From positions 62,001 to 126,000 of the forward strand of contig CAMAZP010000002.1 in the NCBI GenBank assembly GCA_945863605.1: 64,000 nt of DNA, read 5' to 3'. Source of the stretch: Chitinophaga pinensis (lineage in GTDB: Bacteria > Bacteroidota > Bacteroidia > Flavobacteriales_D > Crocinitomicaceae). Both the position numbers and the translations under genes were made by a program. Within the stretch, counting starts at the first letter, position 1. Each line of letters opens with the position of its first letter. The notes beneath the pieces are model-generated. The model was given only the letters and a program-made list of their open reading frames with translations. It had not been told where the DNA came from and ran no database searches. This document shows positions 35,695 to 44,250 of the stretch, piece by piece.

Positions 35695-36922
35695 AAAACT
35701 ATTTCGTTTCCTACTTTACTTTATTTTACTTGTGTTTGTTGGACTAAATTTATTTATTGTCTTAACTGGACGTTATTATTTATACAGAGGAATATCAAAT
35801 ACATACTTGATAGGAAAAACTGGACCAACAATCTATGACTTAAATGTTTTTCCAAAAGCAACGATTGAAAATGCTGATAATTCATTTCTATGGAAAGAAC
35901 ACCCTCGTTTCAACAAAGCAAGTTTTACATTAAATGAAGAAAAATTCCACAAAAAATGGAAAACACAAGCGTTCTTAGTATTTCAAAACGACACTTTATT
36001 GTTTGAAAAATACTGGGGAACTCATAAACGTGAAACTGTTTCAAATTCTTTCTCTGCAGGAAAAACTGTAATCAGCTTATTAATTGGTATTGCCATTGAT
36101 AAAGGAATGATTAAAAGTGTTGAGGAACCTGTTGGAAATTATATTCCTGAATTTAAAGAAAACGGTAGAGACAAAGTAACTATTAGACACTTATTGTTAA
36201 TGGCTGCAGGATTTGAATGGGAAGAGAGTGGTGTAAATCCTTTGTCCGAAACAGCTGAAGCATACTACACAGATGATTTATACGGATTAGTGACCCGTCA
36301 AAAAGTAGTGGTTAAACCAGGAACAATATTCAACTATCAAAGTGGTGACACTCAAATTTTAGCTTTTGTTTTAAAGAAAGCAACAGGGAAAAAAATCTCC
36401 GAATTAACAGAAGAATGGCTTTGGAAACCAATGGGAGCAGGACAAGCAGCCTATTGGAGTTTGGATAAAGAAAATGGTGACGAGAAAGCATTTTGTTGTT
36501 TATATGCATCGCCAAGAGATTTTGCATTACTTGGATTTCTAATGTTGAACCAAGGAAGAATCGGAATAAAACAAATTGTTCCAGAATGGTATATGCAAGA
36601 AATGGTTAAAACACCACCTATCAAAACCGAAGAAGGAATAGTAAATACTCGCTACGGATTTCAAACATGGGTCTATCCAAATTTTGGAAATCCAGTTCAT
36701 TACTACCGCGGATTGGGTGGGCAATATATTATGGTAATGCCAAAAAATGGTAGAATGGTTGTGCGTTTAGGCCATAAAAAAACAAAAAACTATTTGATTC
36801 CAGAAGCGAAGAAAAATGATAAAGAATACTGTAAAGTAAACAATCAACGCGTTGGACACACATGGGATATTTTTTATTATCTTGCTATGGGTGAACGAAT
36901 TGCAAATAAAATTAAAAAGTAA
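35687..36922 (+). CDS. Serine hydrolase, beta-lactamase/transpeptidase fold
   Basis: A membrane-anchored class C-type serine hydrolase. The ATG at 35687 (MIKKLFRFLLYFILL) gives one N-terminal hydrophobic anchor, with the domain in the periplasm. The active-site motif SAGK (SFSAGKTVISLLIG) supplies Ser and Lys, the YxS/N element is NYQSGDT, and the third box may be HYYRGLGGQY. Family roles include esterase, D-aminopeptidase and cell-wall functions; resistance is not implied. It overlaps lipB by 8 bp. Confidence 0.85.
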   Translation: MIKKLFRFLLYFILLVFVGLNLFIVLTGRYYLYRGISNTYLIGKTGPTIYDLNVFPKATIENADNSFLWKEHPRFNKASFTLNEEKFHKKWKTQAFLVFQNDTLLFEKYWGTHKRETVSNSFSAGKTVISLLIGIAIDKGMIKSVEEPVGNYIPEFKENGRDKVTIRHLLLMAAGFEWEESGVNPLSETAEAYYTDDLYGLVTRQKVVVKPGTIFNYQSGDTQILAFVLKKATGKKISELTEEWLWKPMGAGQAAYWSLDKENGDEKAFCCLYASPRDFALLGFLMLNQGRIGIKQIVPEWYMQEMVKTPPIKTEEGIVNTRYGFQTWVYPNFGNPVHYYRGLGGQYIMVMPKNGRMVVRLGHKKTKNYLIPEAKKNDKEYCKVNNQRVGHTWDIFYYLAMGERIANKIKK

Positions 36923-37333
36923 ATGAAAGAGGAGCTTTTAGGACCAAAAGTTGAAAATGTAGGTGTTGCTGTTATTCAAAGTATTAACGAAGAAAATGAG
37001 AAGGAATATACAGTTTACCTGATTAGTTTGCGAGATGATATTATGGAGGGAATCATCGTTGCAAGTACAGGTTACGGTGAAAATACAACAACAGGTGAAA
37101 AAATAAAAACTTCTACTTTACGTCACGGAATAGAAGTGTTGCTTCCAAATGAAATTGCTAAGATTGAACCAATAATGCCAGAAGTTTTTGGGTTATCTAA
37201 TGAATTTTGGGTAAGTTTTTGGGTGGAAGATGTTTTGTATGACAAACGATTTGTTTTTCCAGCAGAATCGTTGATTGAAGAGAACTTCAAATACCTAGAT
37301 GTATTTAAAAGAAAAGGAGTCCTATTATTGTAA
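36923..37333 (+). CDS. Conserved hypothetical protein (136 aa)
   Basis: I do not recognise it. Soluble, mixed alpha/beta, without signal peptide; starts immediately after the serine hydrolase stop and is probably the last gene of the SIS isomerase-lipB-hydrolase run. Motifs of note are STGYGENTTTGE and SNEFWVSFWVEDVLYDKRFVFP. Confidence 0.6.
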   Translation: MKEELLGPKVENVGVAVIQSINEENEKEYTVYLISLRDDIMEGIIVASTGYGENTTTGEKIKTSTLRHGIEVLLPNEIAKIEPIMPEVFGLSNEFWVSFWVEDVLYDKRFVFPAESLIEENFKYLDVFKRKGVLLL

Positions 37334-37434
37334 AAATCAATCTTTAACATACAGTTTGAACGAAATTTATAACTTCTAAATAAATCAGTTTTATAATTTT
37401 ATTATAAATAATGTTCACTAATTATTATAAAAGT

Positions 37435-37971
37435 CTATAAATTCTTTTTCATTAGAATATCTGTTTGTGCATCTTCTCCGAGCATAAAAATATGTTTGTC
37501 AAATTCTTCGAAACCATTTTTCTGGTAAAATCGAAAGGCGCGTTTATTTTCTTCCCACACTCCTAGCCACACATTTTCATTGCCTTTTTCTCTTGCAATT
37601 TGAAAAGCGCGTTCCAACAGCAATTGTCCAATAGTTTTCCCTAGAAATTCTTTTAACACATAAATTCGCTCAATTTCAATAGAATTTGCGGTTTTTTGCT
37701 CGTTTTGCGCCGATTCACAATTAATTTTCAAATAACCAATTACCTCATTTTCCAAATAAGCAAAGAAAAATTCCGAATTTGGATTATTCAATTCTGCACT
37801 TAAACTTTCCAAAGAAAGATCATTTTCCAAGTAACTTGACATATTTTCTTCCGTGTTTACCTCCGCAAACGTTTCGTAAAATGTCAACCTCGAAATTGCT
37901 TGAAGCGCTTCGACTTCGTTGAGCGTGATTTTTTGGATGGAGACAGAATGCACAGAATCAATTCTATCCAT
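37435..37971 (-). CDS. GNAT-family N-acetyltransferase
   Basis: A 178-residue acetyltransferase. The acetyl-CoA loop is LKEFLGKTIGQLLLERAFQIA (Q/R-x-x-G-x-G/A variant), followed by VWLGVWEENKRAFRFYQKNGF, the classic motif B. The ATG at 37971 is chosen because it overlaps the hemL stop (ATGGATAG), whereas the track start reads 47 bp into hemL. Substrate unknown; likely translationally coupled to hemL. Confidence 0.85.
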   Translation of the reverse strand: MDRIDSVHSVSIQKITLNEVEALQAISRLTFYETFAEVNTEENMSSYLENDLSLESLSAELNNPNSEFFFAYLENEVIGYLKINCESAQNEQKTANSIEIERIYVLKEFLGKTIGQLLLERAFQIAREKGNENVWLGVWEENKRAFRFYQKNGFEEFDKHIFMLGEDAQTDILMKKNL

Positions 37972-39271
37972 AAATCGCATCAAAGCCCAACTTGATTTTT
38001 TCAAGTGCAAATTCCAAATCGCTTACTTGGTGTGCTTCAGAAATGAAACCAACTTCGTAACCGCTTGGACCAAAATAAACGCCTTCGTTCAATAAGAAAT
38101 GATGCAATTCATTGAATTTACTCATGTCCGGATTGATTTGACTTGCAGCTTGAATTTTTTTATTGCCGTTGAATGAAAACCAAAAAATAGAACCAATCGA
38201 AACGATTTCAACAGGATAATTATGTGCGTTTGCATGTTCGTTCAATTGAGAAACCATGAACTTCGTTTTTGCTTCTTGCTTTGCGTAAAAATCTTCTTGA
38301 GCACAAACTTCTAATTGAGCCAAACCTGCCGCCATTGCCACTGGATTTCCAGATAAAGTTCCTGCTTGATAAACAGGTCCTTCAGGTGAAACAAAGGCCA
38401 TCAATTCTTTTTTCGCACCGTAAGCACCAACTGGCAAACCGCCACCTATTATTTTTCCATACGTTACGATGTCCGGTTGAATGCCGTATAATTCAGCAGC
38501 TCCTCCAAATGAAACACGGAATCCAGAAATCACTTCGTCGAAAATCAACAACACTTTGAACTCCGTACACAACTCACGCAATTGATTCAAAAATACACCG
38601 GCTTGCAACAACAAACCATTATTCGCAGGAACAGGTTCAATGATTATACAAGCGATATCGTGGTGGTAATTTTCCAAACATGTGCGCAATGCTTCCAAGT
38701 CATTCAATGGTAAAACCAAGGTCTCATTTGCTAAAACTTCGGGTACACCAGCACTTGAAGAAGTTCCAAAAGTTACCAAACCACTACCAGCATTAACCAA
38801 TAAAGCATCTACATGACCGTGATAACAACCATCGAACTTCACAATTTTATTTTTTCCTGTTGCTCCTCTGGCTAAACGAATCGCTGACATTACAGCTTCC
38901 GTTCCTGAACTTACAAAACGTAATTTATCGATGAACGGAATTCGCTCTAAAATGAAAGCTGCTAATTCATTTTCCTTGCGTGTCGGTGCGCCAAAACTTG
39001 CGCCATTTTGCAAAGTTGAAACAATAGAATTGTAAACGTGCGGATGATTGTGTCCTAAAATAAGTGGCCCCCAACTGCAACAAAAATCGATAAATTCATT
39101 GTCGTCTTCGTCCCAAATACGAGCGCCATCACCTTTTTTGATAAATAACGGTGTTCCGCCAACAGACTTAAAAGCTCGAACAGGTGAATTTACACCTCCA
39201 GGAAAGAAATTTTTCGCTGTTATATATAGAGATTCTGAAACTGCTCTTTTAATTGGGGATTTGGTACTCAT
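37964..39271 (-). CDS. hemL: Glutamate-1-semialdehyde 2,1-aminomutase
   Basis: A PLP enzyme that makes 5-aminolevulinate for haem. The Schiff-base Lys lies in TYGKIIGGGLPVGAYG, and LIFDEVISGFR is the PLP Asp block. The N-terminal FPGGVNSPVRAFKSVGG and the 435-residue length are typical of HemL. With hemD in this window it indicates the C5 haem pathway. Confidence 0.95.
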   Translation of the reverse strand: MSTKSPIKRAVSESLYITAKNFFPGGVNSPVRAFKSVGGTPLFIKKGDGARIWDEDDNEFIDFCCSWGPLILGHNHPHVYNSIVSTLQNGASFGAPTRKENELAAFILERIPFIDKLRFVSSGTEAVMSAIRLARGATGKNKIVKFDGCYHGHVDALLVNAGSGLVTFGTSSSAGVPEVLANETLVLPLNDLEALRTCLENYHHDIACIIIEPVPANNGLLLQAGVFLNQLRELCTEFKVLLIFDEVISGFRVSFGGAAELYGIQPDIVTYGKIIGGGLPVGAYGAKKELMAFVSPEGPVYQAGTLSGNPVAMAAGLAQLEVCAQEDFYAKQEAKTKFMVSQLNEHANAHNYPVEIVSIGSIFWFSFNGNKKIQAASQINPDMSKFNELHHFLLNEGVYFGPSGYEVGFISEAHQVSDLEFALEKIKLGFDAIYG

Positions 39272-39279
39272 ATCTTAAT

Positions 39280-39287
39280 TATATTTG
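39280..39287 (+). promoter_or_regulatory. -7 box TATATTTG upstream of kynU
   Basis: An exact TAnnTTTG match 35 bp before the kynureninase ATG, in the 51-bp divergent gap with hemL. Confidence 0.45.
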
Positions 39288-39322
39288 TGGAAGTTCACAA
39301 AAGTAACAATTAAAACGCGCTT

Positions 39323-40597
39323 ATGTTGTTTGAAAACACGCTTGAATTTGCTAAAAAATTAGACGCACTAGACCCATTACAAGATTTTCGTTCAAAATTC
39401 AATTTTCCAACTTTCCACGAGAAAACTGTTCGCTATTTTACCGGAAATTCCTTGGGTTTACAACCTAAAAAAGCGGTAGAATATGTCAACGAAGAGTTGC
39501 AAAATTGGGCAAAATTTGGGGTGGAAGGACACTTTTTAGCGAAACGACCTTGGTTTGCTTACCACGAAAATTTGACGCAACTAACTGCAAATGTGGTGGG
39601 TGCCTTGCCAATCGAAGTGGTGGTGACGCATTCATTGACAACGAACTTGCATTTATTGATGGTTTCATTTTACCAACCTAAAGGTAGAAGAACAAAAATT
39701 TTGTGCGAAGCAAAAGCCTTTCCAAGTGACCAATATGCCTTAGAATCACAAGTGAACTTTCACGGTTTATCCAACGATCATTTGGTGGAAATTGCTCCTC
39801 GCGAAGGTGAAAATTTAATTCGCTTGGAAGATATTTTAGCAAAAATCGAAGAATTAGGCGACGAATTAGCATTAGTGATGATTGGCGGCGTGAATTATTA
39901 CACAGGTCAATTATTTGATATGAAGGCGATTACAGAAGCTGGTCACAAAGTGGGAGCTTACGTTGGTTTTGATTTGGCGCACGCTGCAGGAAATATCAAT
40001 TTAAAATTACACGATTGGGGCGTTGATTTCGCAGCTTGGTGCGGTTACAAATATTTAAATTCATCTCCGGGTGGCGTTTCAGGAATGTTTGTTCACGAAC
40101 GTCACGCCAATAATAAAAATCTACCGCGATTCGCAGGTTGGTGGGGTTACAACAAAGAAAAACGTTTCCATATGGAACCAGGATTTGAGCCAATGCCAGG
40201 CGCTGAAGGTTGGCAGTTGAGCAATGCACCTGTATTGGGAATGGCTGTTCAATTGGCATCTTTGGAAATTTTTGAAGAAGCAGGAATGGATAGAATTGGT
40301 GCCAAAAGAGATTTAATGACAGCTTTCACGGAGTTTGTCATCGAAGATATTTCAGAGAAAAACAAGGAGAAATGTACATTTGAGTTAATCACACCAAAGG
40401 ACAAAACGCAACGTGGCGCACAACTTTCCATTCAAGCAAAAGGACAAGGAAAAGCACTGTTCAACGCACTTTCGGACTTGGGGGTTGTTGCCGATTGGCG
40501 AGAACCTAATGTAATTCGAATTGCACCCGCACCACTTTATAATTCTTACGAGGATTGCTATTGGTTTGGACAGTTATTAGAACAAGCGATTCAGTAG
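39323..40597 (+). CDS. kynU: Kynureninase
   Basis: A PLP-dependent enzyme cleaving kynurenine or 3-hydroxykynurenine to (hydroxy)anthranilate and alanine. FTGNSLGLQPKKAVEYV, VVTHSLTTNLHLLM and FDLAHAAGN are family motifs, and the PLP Lys is in WCGYKYLNSSPGGVSGMFVHERH. The 424-residue length fits. It stands alone, about 8 kb from the tryptophan dioxygenase gene. Confidence 0.93.
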   Translation: MLFENTLEFAKKLDALDPLQDFRSKFNFPTFHEKTVRYFTGNSLGLQPKKAVEYVNEELQNWAKFGVEGHFLAKRPWFAYHENLTQLTANVVGALPIEVVVTHSLTTNLHLLMVSFYQPKGRRTKILCEAKAFPSDQYALESQVNFHGLSNDHLVEIAPREGENLIRLEDILAKIEELGDELALVMIGGVNYYTGQLFDMKAITEAGHKVGAYVGFDLAHAAGNINLKLHDWGVDFAAWCGYKYLNSSPGGVSGMFVHERHANNKNLPRFAGWWGYNKEKRFHMEPGFEPMPGAEGWQLSNAPVLGMAVQLASLEIFEEAGMDRIGAKRDLMTAFTEFVIEDISEKNKEKCTFELITPKDKTQRGAQLSIQAKGQGKALFNALSDLGVVADWREPNVIRIAPAPLYNSYEDCYWFGQLLEQAIQ

Positions 40598-40633
40598 TTT
40601 CTGTTTTTTTTTAAAACTAACTTTAAAAAAATT

Positions 40634-41197
40634 TCATTTACCATTCCAATTGGTCATGGTCATTTGAAGTCCAATTGAAGCAAAACTTTTTATGAATTCT
40701 GTTGCAATGTCAATTCGTGCAGGTAAATCTAAATTTTCTTCTTTCGTCCATTTTCCAAGAACATAATCTGCTTGTCTACCTTTTGCGAAATCACTGCCAA
40801 CACCAAAACGAAGACGTGCGTATTCTTGTGTGTTTAAAATAGCTTGAATATCTTTTAAACCATTGTGACCACCATCACTACCCTTTCCCTTCATACGCAA
40901 TTTTCCGAAAGGAAGGGCAATATCGTCTGTTATAACAAGTAAGTTTTCGATAGAAATTTTTTCGGTTTGCAACCAATAATTAACTGCTTTACCTGAGAGA
41001 TTCATGTAAGTTATTGGTTTTATTAATACAAAGGTTCTACTTTTATATTTCACATCAGCACGAAAAGCAGCTTTATTCAAAGTGAATGAAACTCCAAGTT
41101 CTTTCGCTAATGCATCAACAACCTTAAAACCAATATTATGGCGTGTCTCTTCATATTCTGCGCCTGGATTTCCTAAACCTACAATAAGGTACTTCAT
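40634..41197 (-). CDS. pth: Peptidyl-tRNA hydrolase
   Basis: Releases peptides from stalled peptidyl-tRNA. N-terminal VGLGNPGAEYEETRHNIGF contains the catalytic His. The KPITYMNLSGKAV and DDIALPFGKLRMKGKGSDGGHNGLKDI blocks are intact. The length of 187 is typical. Confidence 0.95.
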   Translation of the reverse strand: MKYLIVGLGNPGAEYEETRHNIGFKVVDALAKELGVSFTLNKAAFRADVKYKSRTFVLIKPITYMNLSGKAVNYWLQTEKISIENLLVITDDIALPFGKLRMKGKGSDGGHNGLKDIQAILNTQEYARLRFGVGSDFAKGRQADYVLGKWTKEENLDLPARIDIATEFIKSFASIGLQMTMTNWNGK

Positions 41198-41206
41198 AAC
41201 ACAAAT

Positions 41207-42085
41207 TTACCAGTTTGGACAACTGTTACAATCATTTTTTGTGTGAATATAAAATAATCCACCAAGAACAATTTCACCAGATGCGTAACCAAATCGTTGA
41301 CGGGCATGAGAGTCGTAATCATTTGGTCTTGTTTTTACTCGTGATTGCATTAAAAATCCACTTGCCGCATTCATTTGAACGTAAAAATGTTTAAAAAACT
41401 CGAATCTCCCACCCAAATGTGCAGAAACACCAAGACCTGACAAAGAAGCCGTTTCAATATCTTTTCTTCCAGCAAAAGTAAAATCGTTATAGCTTATGAT
41501 AGCGCCTGTAGAACCACCAAATAAGCTAGTAAAAGCAAAAGAACCTCCTCTGGAACGATACCAAACGCGAAGTTTTGCTATTTCAAGACGAATATAATTT
41601 AGTCCATTAGAATTTTCGTAATGAAAAGTTTCTTCATTAGTAATTATACTATCGCCGGCATATGAGCCAGACCAATTTGTGACATTGTCAACCCCCGAAC
41701 TAATTTTTCCAGTTAATAAATAAGGGGTATTATGTACCATTACATACTTCATGTGATCAAGCCCTAAAGATACATTCCAATTGTTTTTATAATTGTATCC
41801 AATTCTAAAATTAAATTGTGGAACGGTTAATTTTGTTGGATTAAAATATGTTTTTATGTCCTTAGATGGTCGATCTACTGCCTTAACCTTAGCTATTTTA
41901 AAATCATATCCATCTCCTACAAATTGAATGGTACTTTTAGTATATGAACTTAAATTGTATCCCCAAGAAACGTTTAATGTGCCAGATGCATTTGACTTTT
42001 TCGGTTTAGGCTTTTTATAGGGTTTGTATTGAGCACATAAACTCAAAGTAAAAAGACTAAGAAATAAAAAAATTATGATTTTCAT
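41207..42085 (-). CDS. Predicted outer-membrane beta-barrel protein (292 aa)
   Basis: A signal peptide (1-18) is followed by a short Lys/Pro-rich linker (KPYKKPKPKKS) and alternating strands with aromatic residues; the C-terminus is a Cys pair (NDCNSCPNW), unusual for a barrel. No family name is recognised. The start overlaps the end of the upstream lipoprotein gene by 4 bp, so the two may work together in the envelope. Confidence 0.6.
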   Translation of the reverse strand: MKIIIFLFLSLFTLSLCAQYKPYKKPKPKKSNASGTLNVSWGYNLSSYTKSTIQFVGDGYDFKIAKVKAVDRPSKDIKTYFNPTKLTVPQFNFRIGYNYKNNWNVSLGLDHMKYVMVHNTPYLLTGKISSGVDNVTNWSGSYAGDSIITNEETFHYENSNGLNYIRLEIAKLRVWYRSRGGSFAFTSLFGGSTGAIISYNDFTFAGRKDIETASLSGLGVSAHLGGRFEFFKHFYVQMNAASGFLMQSRVKTRPNDYDSHARQRFGYASGEIVLGGLFYIHTKNDCNSCPNW

Positions 42086-42768
42086 CTTGTAATGATTTTA
42101 ACCCATTCTTGTTGTTCTAAAATTCGTTCTAATCGATAATGAACTTGTTTATTAGCACTGTGCCATTCTACTAATCCGTACCCTTTAGCAAAATAAGATG
42201 TTGCTGACGCCCCACGAGATTCTTCTTTTTTGGTAAACGGATTTAATACTGTTAATTTCACGTTTTCATCAAATACAAGTGCATCTACTTTTTCTCCCAT
42301 TACATCAATCTTCCTATTTCGCTTATACTTACGTTTTACTTCTTTTATCATAATTGTAGAATCTGTAACTCCTTTAAACTTCACTGCAAACCAAGTCTCG
42401 TTTTTTAAATTCATCGGAAACAAAGTGTTTTTATAAAGTAACGATTTTTCTTTTTCTTTTTTAAAATTAACAACCATATGATCTTGAATATTCAAACTAT
42501 CAACATTATAATTTGTTGCTTCCAATAATCGACCATCACTAGCATATCGCTCTACGACTAAATGTTCTCCTTCTTTGTCAGTTACTGTGTAAATTCGACT
42601 AAACTCCTCCTCTAAACCTCTTGCAACATCGCGATACAAATACACCTTAGGAACTGAATCTAATTTATAAAAGTAAGCAACGTTAGGGTTATCTGAATAA
42701 AATTTTGGCGTATCAGAACACGACCAAAGTAAAACTCCAATTAGAAAAAATAAAACAAAAGATTTCAT
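42082..42768 (-). CDS. Hypothetical lipoprotein (228 aa)
   Basis: Lipobox LLWSC near residue 17 indicates a lipid-anchored envelope protein. The mature part is beta-rich (YTVTDKEGEHLVVERYASDGRL) without a recognised domain. It lies between rluB (one-base overlap) and the barrel gene (4-bp overlap), all on the minus strand, suggesting one operon. Confidence 0.65.
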   Translation of the reverse strand: MKSFVLFFLIGVLLWSCSDTPKFYSDNPNVAYFYKLDSVPKVYLYRDVARGLEEEFSRIYTVTDKEGEHLVVERYASDGRLLEATNYNVDSLNIQDHMVVNFKKEKEKSLLYKNTLFPMNLKNETWFAVKFKGVTDSTIMIKEVKRKYKRNRKIDVMGEKVDALVFDENVKLTVLNPFTKKEESRGASATSYFAKGYGLVEWHSANKQVHYRLERILEQQEWVKIITR

Positions 42769-43688
42769 TATTTTGTCATTTTTAAGTAAGCAATTTCTTG
42801 TTCTGTTAAGTGGCGATAATAACCACGAGGTAAATCTTTTTTTGTCAGACCACCAAATTGTACACGGTCTAATTTTATTACTTGATAACCTAAAGCTTCA
42901 AACAGACGACGAACAATTCTGTTTTTCCCAGAGTGAATTTCTACACCAACTTCTTTAGATGTACCATTCTCTACGTATTCAACCTTATCAACTTTTGTTT
43001 TACCATCTTCAAGGTCAACGCCGTTTAATAATTTCTCTAAATCTTCTTTTGCCACCGATTTATTTAACTCAATATGATACATCTTAACAGCTTGGTAACG
43101 CGGATGAGTTAATTTTTTTGCCATATCTCCATCGTTAGTAAACAATAATAAACCCGTTGTTTCTCTATCCAAACGTCCAACAGGATAAATGCGCTCACGA
43201 CAAGCTTTACTAACTAATGACATAACTGTTTTTCTTCCGCGTGGATCATCCATGGTAGTAATAAACCCCTTTGGTTTATTCAGTAAAACGTAACGCTTTG
43301 TCTCTGCATTAATCGTTTCACCATCGTATTGTACAATATCACCTTGATTGATTTTATAACCTAATTCGGTCACAATTTTTCCATTTACAGAAACTACGCC
43401 TGTTTCAATCAATACATCAGCTTCCCTTCTTGAACACACACCAGCATTTGATAAATATTTATTCAAACGAATATTATCTTCACGAAAAGAAGGGAGGGGA
43501 TCGCCTTTTTTAACCTTGATTTTGTATTCAATATATTTACGCTTATCTCTCGCTGTGACAGCTTCATCTTTGCTGGCTTCTTTCTTAACAGAAGGTTTTT
43601 TTGCAGCAACGGTTGCTGTTTTTTTAACAATCGTTTTTTTGTTTGCTGACCCACTTTTTGTTGGGGATTTTCTTGTTGGCTTCATCAT
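42768..43688 (-). CDS. rluB: 23S rRNA pseudouridine synthase, RluB/RsuA family
   Basis: Isomerises uridine to pseudouridine in large-subunit rRNA. About 65 N-terminal residues are a Lys/Ala-rich, probably disordered tail. The S4 domain (RLNKYLSNAGVCSRREADVLIETG, about 70-95) follows, then the catalytic domain with Asp in YPVGRLDRETTGLLLFTNDG. The SGKNRIVRRLFEALGY block supports the RluB/E/F branch. Confidence 0.88.
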   Translation of the reverse strand: MMKPTRKSPTKSGSANKKTIVKKTATVAAKKPSVKKEASKDEAVTARDKRKYIEYKIKVKKGDPLPSFREDNIRLNKYLSNAGVCSRREADVLIETGVVSVNGKIVTELGYKINQGDIVQYDGETINAETKRYVLLNKPKGFITTMDDPRGRKTVMSLVSKACRERIYPVGRLDRETTGLLLFTNDGDMAKKLTHPRYQAVKMYHIELNKSVAKEDLEKLLNGVDLEDGKTKVDKVEYVENGTSKEVGVEIHSGKNRIVRRLFEALGYQVIKLDRVQFGGLTKKDLPRGYYRHLTEQEIAYLKMTK

Positions 43689-43779
43689 TAGATGACAAAG
43701 ATACTTAATTGAAATTTAATAATTAATGTTTACCAATCTACCACTAAATAGTAAAGTACAAATAATGTGTTTATATAAT

Positions 43780-44247
43780 TTACAACACCTTCAACGATAT
43801 CCCCATTTCAAAAGTAGCAACTATTTCGCCATTGGTGTTTTTTGCTATTACTTCAATTGTATCGTTAATCCTTTCACCTATTTCTATACTTTTTTTCACT
43901 GCTGCTGCAACAACATGTCCTTGATTGCTTTCAAAAAAGGTGTCCGTTTCGGCACGTTTAAGAAATTGAGCGTTCATTCCTTTGAAAGCAAACGATACTT
44001 TTTTGTTGTGTTTTTCAGTGAAGTAAAACACTTGAATTCCTCCGGCTACGTCAGCACCAACAGCCAATGCAGCAAAATACATAGAGTTTAAGTGATTCTT
44101 CGTTCTTCGGCGTAAACGAATTTTCAATTTTACTTTTTCTTCATTAATTTCCAATAATTGAGGACGAACAAAATGCATCATCGGAATTTTGAAAAATCCC
44201 AATAGAAACATTTTCCATTGCATACTTTTTAGTGTTACTTCCTTCAT
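43780..44247 (-). CDS. DUF4442 hotdog-fold protein (thioesterase-like)
   Basis: The 155-residue sequence has the DUF4442 pattern: FVRPQLLEINEEKVKLKIRLRRRTKNHLNSMYFAALAVGADVAGG, where the NHLNSMYFGAL-type helix is the hotdog core. Related proteins are acyl-CoA thioesterases; activity here is inferred. It begins 4 bp after the mutS stop and is probably co-transcribed with it. Confidence 0.78.
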   Translation of the reverse strand: MKEVTLKSMQWKMFLLGFFKIPMMHFVRPQLLEINEEKVKLKIRLRRRTKNHLNSMYFAALAVGADVAGGIQVFYFTEKHNKKVSFAFKGMNAQFLKRAETDTFFESNQGHVVAAAVKKSIEIGERINDTIEVIAKNTNGEIVATFEMGISLKVL

Positions 44248-44250
44248 ATT

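Noticed and set aside
35687-36922. Antibiotic-resistance beta-lactamase
   Set aside because: The fold is shared, but this is a chromosomal membrane-anchored serine hydrolase in a housekeeping operon; the third active-site box is atypical. Resistance cannot be claimed.
37123-37350. 75-residue ORF opposite the 136-residue gene
   Set aside because: Antisense shadow; composition follows the opposite gene's codons.
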